Shown here: positions 14,188 through 21,117 of the stretch, piece after piece | How positions within the stretch are numbered: the first letter of the stretch is position 1 | Layout: every line of letters starts with the position of its first letter | Origin: a virus | Direction: 5' to 3' (one strand) | IMG/VR virus record: IMGVR_UViG_3300010354_000502 | Location: 1-27,298 of that record | DNA length: 27,298 nucleotides | Position numbers and translations under genes: made by a program | Notes under the pieces: model-generated | The model's input: only the letters and a program-made list of their open reading frames with translations | Database searches by the model: none | What the model was told of the DNA's origin: nothing

Positions 14188-17148
14188 ATGGCAGCACCAA
14201 CAACATCTGGGATGACTCCAGCTAGAATTGAAAAAGGCATTGTCAAGCTAAATGACATGAGGCTTAACGCTTTGTCATCTGGTGATAATCAACTTGCGGA
14301 CGAATATGCCAGACAAATCAAAGTTCTAGGCGGCGAGCTGAAAATGGCAGACCCAGAAAAACGTACAAAGATGCAACTTGAGCAAAGACAAGCTCAAGAA
14401 GCGTTGAAAACAGGCACGCCTATTGGTATGCCGTCGACCGAGCTTGGTGGCGAGTTTCAATCAGCGTTTCCAAATGTTCCAACAATGGAATCTGCTGTAG
14501 AGCAGGTTGAACAATTTGAGACGCAGTTACCAAATTTAATTGGAAAGCTATTTCAAGCATCGCCAGATAAAGTTGATATTAAATCTGGTCTTCCAGCTAG
14601 GGATAGATTCAACATGGGTTATCTTCCAACACCTGAAGATAAATTAACTTATCTCAAATCAAAGTATGGTGACGACAATGTTTACAGTATCAATATTGCT
14701 GGTACTCAATCCAATGTAGTAAAGCGCAAGGATGGTAGCATTATTTTGGCTGACGAGGTTGGGGTTGGAGTTAAGGATATTTTGGATCTAAGCGGTGAAG
14801 TTGCACCTACAATTGCCTCAATAGGAGCTGCGGCTATGGCATCACCATCTGGCCCAGGTGCGATAGGAGCTGGCGGTGCCGCATATCTTAGTGTTTCGTC
14901 TTTGCAAGACGCTGTTATGAGGGATGCGCTTGGAACTAATATAAAGCCAGGTGAAATTCTTCAGCGTCGAGGTATTGAAACAGCACTAGGAATGGCTGGT
15001 GATGTGGCTGGTCTTGGGTTTGGTAAATACGCCGCAAGAAGAGTTGGTAAAAATATCACAAGTGGCATCGCCCAATCGCTTGATGAAGGTGCATCAGTTC
15101 TCAGAAAGGCTGGTTTTGATGTAGAAACACCCAAAGGTGCACTTCGTGGAATTAAAGGACTAAAAAAACAACAAGAACTTGCAGCTAGATTTCCAAGCAG
15201 CCAACAGAGAATGGCTAAAAACCTTTCTCAGCTTGGTCTTTATCAGGAGACGCTGAATACTGGACGACCCGTTACAGATAAAGCATTCCAATCCACATTG
15301 AGTGGACTTAGAACACAATATGATGATTTGCTATCCGAAATTGGCAAAAAGGACAAACAAGCGCGTGATATTATTGCATCGAACATTGACAGAAAGCTAG
15401 TGGAGCTTCAAAATCCTACATTTAAGGCTGAACCTATTGGAGAAGAGCTTCTTAGTTATTTGGAAGCTGGCAAAGCTCAAGTAAATGAGCTAAAAAACAA
15501 TGCATTCAACCAATTCTGGGATGAGGCCGATGCATCTGGGATAACATCAACCCCAGAGGATATTGCATCTGTGGTTAAAGGGGCAATATCAACATTTAAG
15601 GTAAAAAACAACCCCGCTGTTGATTCTATTGTAAATGATCTTAATAAAAAGACTCAAGATGGCATTGCTGCTATTCAGTTGCAAAAAAGAATAGCCAGCG
15701 GGGAAATTGATGCAACTCCAGAGTTGTTAGATCAAATTAAAAAAATGGAGCTTAATTCCGCTCCAATTGGCGTAAAGGAACTTAACGAGTATATCCAAGT
15801 TATTCAAGACGCTGTTCCTGGAGCTGATGCTATTGGTGGCAAAACAAAGCAACAAGTAGCCTCTGTTGCTGCAAACCAATTGCGACAATATAGAGACAAC
15901 ATACTGGAGCGGGCTGGTCTATCTGACAAATTTAAGCAAATTAACTCTCAATATGTTAATGATGTTCTTTTATTTGAGCGAAACTCTCCGGGTTCTATAT
16001 TAAAAGAAGCACTTGGAGACACGGTGCTTAGCCCAAGTCAGGCGGTTGAACGAGCAATATCAGACCCAAAAAACATTAGAGATGTGCTTCGTGCCGTGAG
16101 CCTTGGATCTCCAGAAAGAGCACCTTATATGCGTGGACAGCTCCAAAAAGCATACTTGAACAAGATTGGATTGACTGCTGATAGGGGAACGCCATCTGCA
16201 AAGATTGATTTCGACCCAGAAATAGTAACTGAGCTTTACGGGGTAAGTCCATCTGGCAAGGTTAATGAGAATTATGGCAAAATGATGGTTGATAAGCTAA
16301 ACGAGCTTAATGCCGCATTGGCTGACAAAAAACTTAATATCTCAAATGTAAACCCACGAGATATTTCTGATTTGTATTCAGCTCTTAGTGAGGACTCAAG
16401 AAAATCCGTCATTAAGAAAATTACCGAGAGTGTTCAGTTGCAATCGCAAGCTGATAAGATGCTTGATAACGCTTTGATTTCTGCTGCCAAAAAGGGTGAC
16501 TGGAATAAAGTAGACGTTGCCGAGTTTTCAAAGACGATGTTTCGAGTACCAGTGTCGGACATTAACTCGTTTATTACTCGGATGCCAAAGGCTGAGCGAA
16601 AAGTATTACAAGCTGATTTTGTTGCTGAACTTTTAGCTAGATACGGATCAAGTGGAAACTACACACCAAATGGTATTGAGCTTTTTGATGGGACTAAATT
16701 TTTAAAAGACTTCTCAAAAGACAGAACTCTAGGAACCCGTATTAGAAATATCATGGGTGAAGAGTTTCTAACTAAATTTAAAGCGGCTGCCGCTCATATT
16801 GACGCCAATAAAGTTACCGATAAGCAGATTGCTGAAGTGTCTGCAAAAGCCACATTAAGTCGTGGTGGTCCCGGGATTTGGCTAATTACTAGGCCGGGAT
16901 GGGTAGCCAATAGATTTTATGCAGCGATGCACGACAACAAAATGCTCATCCCGCTGCTTGAACTTCAAGCTAGAAATGTTGGTCCAGAGCAAATGGAGAA
17001 AAACATGAAAAAGGCTATCATTGGCGTGATGGGAACCCGTCGAGGGCTTGAGTCACTTGGGGCGCAAGGTCGGAATGATCCAGAGTTTTCCGCAGAAAGC
17101 CAAAAAATTCTGGATGAAGCCATTAAAAGTGGCATGATCCAAAAGTAA
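14188..17148 (+). CDS. Large putative internal virion/ejection protein, 986 aa
   Basis: This is the longest non-terminase gene. The start MAAPTTSGMTPARIEKGIVK at 14188 follows the previous stop by four bases. A Gly/Ala-rich hydrophobic stretch at about residues 207-235 (IASIGAAAMASPSGPGAIGA) could insert in a membrane. Long helical regions rich in Lys, Gln and Asn follow, and a conserved-looking end has GPGIWLITRPGWVANRFYA. Size, position and composition match the largest ejection protein of podoviruses. No transglycosylase catalytic motif was found. It shares the A/T-rich codon use of genes from 10154 onward. Confidence 0.7.
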   Translation: MAAPTTSGMTPARIEKGIVKLNDMRLNALSSGDNQLADEYARQIKVLGGELKMADPEKRTKMQLEQRQAQEALKTGTPIGMPSTELGGEFQSAFPNVPTMESAVEQVEQFETQLPNLIGKLFQASPDKVDIKSGLPARDRFNMGYLPTPEDKLTYLKSKYGDDNVYSINIAGTQSNVVKRKDGSIILADEVGVGVKDILDLSGEVAPTIASIGAAAMASPSGPGAIGAGGAAYLSVSSLQDAVMRDALGTNIKPGEILQRRGIETALGMAGDVAGLGFGKYAARRVGKNITSGIAQSLDEGASVLRKAGFDVETPKGALRGIKGLKKQQELAARFPSSQQRMAKNLSQLGLYQETLNTGRPVTDKAFQSTLSGLRTQYDDLLSEIGKKDKQARDIIASNIDRKLVELQNPTFKAEPIGEELLSYLEAGKAQVNELKNNAFNQFWDEADASGITSTPEDIASVVKGAISTFKVKNNPAVDSIVNDLNKKTQDGIAAIQLQKRIASGEIDATPELLDQIKKMELNSAPIGVKELNEYIQVIQDAVPGADAIGGKTKQQVASVAANQLRQYRDNILERAGLSDKFKQINSQYVNDVLLFERNSPGSILKEALGDTVLSPSQAVERAISDPKNIRDVLRAVSLGSPERAPYMRGQLQKAYLNKIGLTADRGTPSAKIDFDPEIVTELYGVSPSGKVNENYGKMMVDKLNELNAALADKKLNISNVNPRDISDLYSALSEDSRKSVIKKITESVQLQSQADKMLDNALISAAKKGDWNKVDVAEFSKTMFRVPVSDINSFITRMPKAERKVLQADFVAELLARYGSSGNYTPNGIELFDGTKFLKDFSKDRTLGTRIRNIMGEEFLTKFKAAAAHIDANKVTDKQIAEVSAKATLSRGGPGIWLITRPGWVANRFYAAMHDNKMLIPLLELQARNVGPEQMEKNMKKAIIGVMGTRRGLESLGAQGRNDPEFSAESQKILDEAIKSGMIQK

Positions 17149-17209
17149 TCGACAAAACCCTTGCGGAACTGACAATCAAAGGTTAAGAAGTCCAAGTGAC
17201 TTTGAACCA

Positions 17210-17776
17210 ATGAGTGACGACCCAAACGAAAAGCTGAAGCGTGACTACGTTGACGAGCGCGAGGAAAAGGCGGCTTGGTTCCTTGAAGTAAAGGAGCGAG
17301 CCAAGCACCAGCACGGCAACACGGTAGAGCATTACGCCCCAAACAAGGCGGCATTGGCGTTGTGGCTATCTGCACAGGGTGCTAGGCTATCGGACATACG
17401 CGCCAAAACAGGGCTGTCTCGTGAGATTATCCGTGGTCTTGAGTGGAGGCACAGCGACACCCTAGAGACAAAACGCAAAGAGTTCTCGATGCGGTATGCT
17501 ATTGCCGCGCAGGAGTATACCGACCTGTTGTTTGAGCGTTCACAGCAACTGTTTGACAATCCAGACGAACTAGCGAAGATTAGTCCCGACAAGCTGGCGG
17601 TCACTGTGGGCATCCTTACCGATAAAGCTGCACAGCTTACGGGCATGGCGACTACGGTAGTTGAGCATCGCAAAGGCCCAAGCCTAGATGACGCTGCTAA
17701 GATGATTGCTGACGCTAAAGCCCGTATCGCAAACAAAGTCAAGGAAAGCGCAGTTGAAGCGGAGATAGTCGCATGA
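17210..17776 (+). CDS. Terminase small subunit (putative)
   Basis: The 188-residue protein has a helix-turn-helix near residues 53-76 (LSAQGARLSDIRAKTGLSRE followed by IIRGLEWRH). It then has helical segments (AAQEYTDLLFERSQQLFDNP) and a charged C-terminal tail, the usual arrangement of a small terminase: DNA recognition, oligomerisation and contact with the large subunit. It sits one gene upstream of the large terminase. Its stop overlaps the next ATG (ATGA). The role is assigned from the HTH plus position. Confidence 0.75.
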   Translation: MSDDPNEKLKRDYVDEREEKAAWFLEVKERAKHQHGNTVEHYAPNKAALALWLSAQGARLSDIRAKTGLSREIIRGLEWRHSDTLETKRKEFSMRYAIAAQEYTDLLFERSQQLFDNPDELAKISPDKLAVTVGILTDKAAQLTGMATTVVEHRKGPSLDDAAKMIADAKARIANKVKESAVEAEIVA

Positions 17777-18105
17777 TTAAGGAACCAGAATCCAAGTTTG
17801 ACGGGCATCTCTGCTACCACTATACGGTAATGTATGACGGAAAGGCATACAAGTGCCACACTCTCTCTTACGCCTCGTATTTGGCTGAGAAGTTTCACTC
17901 CAAGGTGTGGAATGTAGTGCTACAAAAGCACATTGAACCTCACATTGGCCTCTGCGGATACTGCGAAAAATACAGTAAATTGCATTTTGTGGATGGCAAT
18001 CGAGGTTCGTTTCCTACAAAAGATGATGAATTTGGATGCGAAGAATGTGGTAGCGTTTATCGGATAATCGACATCCTAATGGAAACTGGCGCATACAAGA
18101 AATGA
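17773..18105 (+). CDS. Zinc-ribbon hypothetical protein between terminase genes, 110 aa
   Basis: It begins MIKEPESKFDGHLCYHYTVM. Two Cys pairs, CGYC (about residues 61-64) and CEEC (about 89-92), flank a hydrophilic segment, indicating a zinc ribbon. The N-terminal half has YDGKAYKCHTLSYASYLAEK. The gene overlaps both terminase genes by ATGA, so it is produced in step with them. It could be a packaging accessory, but no family is recognised. Confidence 0.75.
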   Translation: MIKEPESKFDGHLCYHYTVMYDGKAYKCHTLSYASYLAEKFHSKVWNVVLQKHIEPHIGLCGYCEKYSKLHFVDGNRGSFPTKDDEFGCEECGSVYRIIDILMETGAYKK

Positions 18106-20645
18106 ACTGGAGAAAGCACCAGATTCTAACGCCTCCAGACGATGACGAGGTGGCGTTGATGGACCCATCAGAGTTGATGGAGATACATCGGATATACCAT
18201 GAAGCTATTGAGAATGCTGACAAAGACCCATTCCGCTATGGATTTAGGCTTCCTCACTGGGAGAAGGCTGAGGAGCAACTGCAAGAGGTCAATGAGATTC
18301 TGGCTCTAGGTGGCAACCGTTGTCTTGGCGCAGAACAAGAAATCTATGACCCAGTTGCAGATTGCTACAAAAGGGTCGATGAGATTAAAGACCACTTTCA
18401 CGTCAATGCTTGGGACGGTCGTCGAACGGTGGTAGCACGTGCAGAGAAACCATTTCGCAAGCCTGTTGCGGGGATTTACCGAGTTTCCTTAGATAACGGG
18501 CAAGTTCTCTTTTGCTCAAAGGCTCACTTGCTCCTGACTCCCTTCGGATGGCGTTCCTTAGGATCGCTAGATGTCGGCGGTGTTCTAGTGTCTGCCCAGC
18601 CCTCATGTTCGCAACTCCAGCGGGAGTCCACTTTGGGACGCAGCCCTTTAAGGTTTCTTTCAAGTGCTCGGCGTTATTGGCAAAAAGCCCAAGATTTTCT
18701 GGGTCGTTGTTTTGCTTATTGCCGTCAATGTGGTGAACAACCTCTTCGGGTAAAAGGTAACGTCCAATCTTCTTCTCCATCACAAGGCGATGCTCAAGCA
18801 TGTACTTCTCTTTCCTGTAATACTTGCCGTTGCTCTTTGCTTCACGCTTCTTATTCTTTTCAACAACCATTGGATGATCTGGGCAATAAACCTCAATGTA
18901 CCCGGACTTGTTTATGTGGCGACCGCCCTGCCACTCTGGATGACCATCTCCAGCACGAGGCCCAGTCCTTTGGCACTTTATTCCATGTTTGCGGCAGACC
19001 TTGTAAATTGCCTTTGCGGTTATTCTTGAGTCGTATCCAGAGGACACTAGTCTTTGCGCTATCCAATCTTGGGTTTTACCTTCTTGGATGTAAGTGCGTA
19101 TCAATTCTACGGGGTATTGTATGTTTGCAGGCATGCGGCGACAATAGCACGGAACAGGATTATGTCAAGATCCTTTCCATCGATTACCTCCGAGATGATG
19201 TGGTGTGGGATTTTCATGTTCCCATTTATAATAACTACATTGCCTCGGGGGTAATTTCCCACAACAGCGGGAAAACTTCGTGGGGTTCGTACTGCGTGGT
19301 TAAAGCTGCCGTGGAGAACCCAAAGTCTGAGATATTCTGTTTTGCCCAGACATCCGAGGTATCCATCCGTCAGCAACAGAGTGCCGTATGGGGGTGGCTT
19401 CCTGCTGAGTTACGCTCCAAGCAGACTTCTGAGAATGCGTATATCTCGTACACCAAGAAGAACGGGTTCACGGACAACTCCTTAATCCTGCCTAATGGCT
19501 CGCAGATTATCTTTAAAACCTACTCGCAGTACCAGAATAACCCAACGATCCTAGAGGGCGCGGAGCTTGGTTCTAGGAACCCTCAGTGGCACAATATTGG
19601 GGTGTGGCTTGATGAGTACCTTCTTGGGCCAGACTTAATCAACACACTGCGGTTTCGTCTCGCTACTCGGAACTCCAAGATGCTTGTGACCTTCACGCCT
19701 ATTGACGGCTGGACTGAGGTCATTAAAGAGTATTTGGATGGGGCTAAGACTATTGAATCTAGAGAGGCAGATCTACTTAAGAACGAGGTCGTCCCATACG
19801 TTCAAAGGTCAAAGAAGCACAACGCCTCCGTTCACTACTTCCACAGCCAAGACAACCCATTTGGCGGCTACGAACGAATTAAGGACACGCTGCTAGGTAA
19901 ACCCCGCGAGGAGATTCTAATCCGCGCCTACGGGGTTCCAATGAAGTCCCATACGACCAAGTTCCCCAAATTCAACAAGGTGGTAAATGTCGTAGAGCCA
20001 GAGAAGATTCCGACGCGCAATGTTACGCGCTACCATGTTATCGACCCAGCTGGGGCCAAAAACTGGTTTATGTGCTGGGTTGCGGTGGACGAGACTGGGA
20101 CCTTCTGGGTGTACCGCGAATGGCCTGGTGTTGATGTCGGTGACTGGGCCGAGTGGCGTGGTGGCAAGTGGGTTCCAGGCGAGGGGGCTAAAGGACAAGG
20201 ATTCGGCATCCGCGACTATATCGAACTTATCGAAGAACTGGAAGGCGAGGAGGAAATCTTTGAGCGTCTGATTGACCCTCGGCTTGGAGCGGCAAAGTAC
20301 CAAGTGCAGGATGGTTCCTCATCGATTATTGAGGATTTGAATGATGCTGGTATGGTCTGCATTCCTGCGCCAGGGCTTGAGATTGACGATGGGTTGCAAG
20401 CCCTTATTGGAAAGATGTCGTGGGATACGACTAAACCGCTAGATTCGGTCAACCGACCGCATTTCTATGTCAGCTCGGAGTGTGAGAATATCATCAACGC
20501 ATTGTCGGAATACACGGGTGAGGGCGGTTTGAAGGAGGCATGGAAAGACCCAATTGACACCCTGCGCTATGCCGCTATCGCTAATCTAGATCATGTTGAC
20601 AGCAGCCAGTCATTTGTTACAACTCATGGGTCTGGTGGATACTAA
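18102..20645 (+). CDS. terL: Terminase large subunit precursor containing an intein
   Basis: This 847-residue precursor gives a 532-residue terminase after removal of residues 74-388. The ATPase Walker A is assembled only by splicing: LGGNR (69-73) joins SGKTSWG (389-395). Walker B is IGVWLDEY (Asp504, Glu505), with a coupling motif LVTFTP (528-533). The nuclease domain shows YHVIDPAG (Asp648), LIDPRLG (Asp725) and KDPIDTLRYA (Asp816, Asp819). The enzyme powers DNA translocation through the portal and cuts concatemers. The start overlaps the upstream stop by ATGA. Until the intein is removed the nucleotide-binding loop is broken, so packaging depends on splicing. Confidence 0.95.
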   Translation: MNWRKHQILTPPDDDEVALMDPSELMEIHRIYHEAIENADKDPFRYGFRLPHWEKAEEQLQEVNEILALGGNRCLGAEQEIYDPVADCYKRVDEIKDHFHVNAWDGRRTVVARAEKPFRKPVAGIYRVSLDNGQVLFCSKAHLLLTPFGWRSLGSLDVGGVLVSAQPSCSQLQRESTLGRSPLRFLSSARRYWQKAQDFLGRCFAYCRQCGEQPLRVKGNVQSSSPSQGDAQACTSLSCNTCRCSLLHASYSFQQPLDDLGNKPQCTRTCLCGDRPATLDDHLQHEAQSFGTLFHVCGRPCKLPLRLFLSRIQRTLVFALSNLGFYLLGCKCVSILRGIVCLQACGDNSTEQDYVKILSIDYLRDDVVWDFHVPIYNNYIASGVISHNSGKTSWGSYCVVKAAVENPKSEIFCFAQTSEVSIRQQQSAVWGWLPAELRSKQTSENAYISYTKKNGFTDNSLILPNGSQIIFKTYSQYQNNPTILEGAELGSRNPQWHNIGVWLDEYLLGPDLINTLRFRLATRNSKMLVTFTPIDGWTEVIKEYLDGAKTIESREADLLKNEVVPYVQRSKKHNASVHYFHSQDNPFGGYERIKDTLLGKPREEILIRAYGVPMKSHTTKFPKFNKVVNVVEPEKIPTRNVTRYHVIDPAGAKNWFMCWVAVDETGTFWVYREWPGVDVGDWAEWRGGKWVPGEGAKGQGFGIRDYIELIEELEGEEEIFERLIDPRLGAAKYQVQDGSSSIIEDLNDAGMVCIPAPGLEIDDGLQALIGKMSWDTTKPLDSVNRPHFYVSSECENIINALSEYTGEGGLKEAWKDPIDTLRYAAIANLDHVDSSQSFVTTHGSGGY
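18403..19134 (-). CDS. HNH homing endonuclease encoded antisense inside the intein, 243 aa
   Basis: The product starts MPANIQYPVELIRTYIQEGK. An N-terminal helix-turn-helix-like segment (TQDWIAQRLVSSGYDSRITA, residues 21-40) is followed by a phage-type HNH domain: GYIEVYCPDHPMV (78-90), YMLEHRLVMEKKIGRYLLPE (111-130), VVHHIDGNKQNNDPENLGLF (132-151), and AEH with His157. The ββα metal-site residues (His134/135, Asn143/147, His157) are present. Residues from about 181 onward run antisense to the intein N-splicing domain and look less conserved. The gene lies wholly inside the intein on the opposite strand to the terminase. It most likely cuts intein-free terminase genes to drive intein spread; that role is inferred. 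Confidence 0.88.
   Translation of the reverse strand: MPANIQYPVELIRTYIQEGKTQDWIAQRLVSSGYDSRITAKAIYKVCRKHGIKCQRTGPRAGDGHPEWQGGRHINKSGYIEVYCPDHPMVVEKNKKREAKSNGKYYRKEKYMLEHRLVMEKKIGRYLLPEEVVHHIDGNKQNNDPENLGLFANNAEHLKETLKGCVPKWTPAGVANMRAGQTLEHRRHLAILRNAIRRESGASEPLSKRELARYLRKLGKSPQQACEMVSLHVLPPFDDRPKH
19141..19168 (-). promoter_or_regulatory. Candidate promoter of the antisense HNH gene (leaderless)
   Basis: The minus strand has TTGACA (19168-19163), 16 bp, then TATTGT (19146-19141, 4 of 6). The expected start point, seven bases after the -10, is the A of the HNH ATG at 19134, so the mRNA would have no leader. No Shine-Dalgarno sequence precedes that ATG. The -35 element is the complement of codons for Tyr-Val-Lys in the intein C-terminal splicing segment, so the same bases would serve both. 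Confidence 0.45.
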
Positions 20646-20648
20646 CCA

Positions 20649-20837
20649 ATGAAAAAAGAACCTAAACCACTAACCGCCGACGGCCTTGTGCTTGACTGTT
20701 TGGTCGAGGCGTACTTTAAAAGGCTGCGAGCTGAAAGGCTAGGTTCTACCCCAAGACTTACTGAGGAGCTTAACATCCTTGAAGATGCCATCAGATACAT
20801 GAAACTAAAACAACTCCATGAAAACGACCAAAACTAA
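20649..20837 (+). CDS. Small hypothetical protein, 62 aa
   Basis: A charged, helical protein beginning MKKEPKPLTADGLVLDCLVE and ending MKLKQLHENDQN. Helices around residues 12-28 and 38-58 could form a hairpin or dimer. It starts three bases after the terminase stop, and its 3' end overlaps the next gene by 20 bp. No family is recognised; the position between terminase and portal suggests a packaging or head-assembly accessory. Confidence 0.75.
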   Translation: MKKEPKPLTADGLVLDCLVEAYFKRLRAERLGSTPRLTEELNILEDAIRYMKLKQLHENDQN

Positions 20838-21117
20838 AAAGACCCCCGCCAAACGCGGAAGACCGCCGAAATCCAAGGTAATTATTGACGAACGACCGTG
20901 TAGCATCGCCAGCCTAGTGGCCCAGCAGGAGGGACACTCCGAGGAATATCTAGTCCTACGGGTATGCAATAACCCTACTTGGGTAGTCGTCCGCATGGAT
21001 GGGGTGGCAGTCCCTGTAAAATGCCCAGTTCGAGTTTCAAACAAACTTGTTGGCAAACGGATAAAAGTATGCCTAGTATCGGGTGAACCCGAAGACTATT
21101 ACGAATACGCACCATGA
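20818..21117 (+). CDS. AT-hook-containing small protein, 99 aa
   Basis: The N-terminus MKTTKTKKTPAKRGRPPKSK holds an AT-hook core (RGRPP at residues 13-17) in a Lys-rich tail, which binds the minor groove of A/T-rich DNA. A compact beta-rich domain follows (EEYLVLRVCNNPTWVVVRMD, CPVRVSNKLVGKRIKVCLVS). The stop overlaps the portal start by ATGA. A DNA-binding protein translated with portal and terminase could bind the packaging substrate or travel in the head; this is inferred from motif and position. Confidence 0.75.
   Translation: MKTTKTKKTPAKRGRPPKSKVIIDERPCSIASLVAQQEGHSEEYLVLRVCNNPTWVVVRMDGVAVPVKCPVRVSNKLVGKRIKVCLVSGEPEDYYEYAP

Larger units (their letters stand above)
18321..19265 (+). 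mobile_element. Intein inserted in the terminase Walker A motif, 315 aa
   Basis: The element runs from Cys74 (CLGAEQEIYDPV, block A) to Asn388 (GVISHN, block G), with Ser389 as first C-extein residue. Block B is VLFCSKAHLLLTPFGW, with SxxH (Ser139, His142) in place of the usual TxxH. Block F is VVWDFHVPIYNNYIASG with Asp370. His387-Asn388 are the expected residues for terminal Asn cyclisation. The splicing domains appear to be about residues 74-164 and 352-388. The roughly 185-residue stretch between them is Cys-rich (17 Cys), resembles no endonuclease in this frame, and is the complement of the HNH gene on the opposite strand. Confidence 0.92.

Noticed and set aside
18102-19265. Terminase as a fractured gene with a split intein separated by an HNH gene
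   Set aside because: The forward frame is continuous from terminase N-terminus to C-terminus, and no Met or good leader precedes the C-terminal intein segment. A single spliced precursor is simpler, though a split form is not formally excluded.
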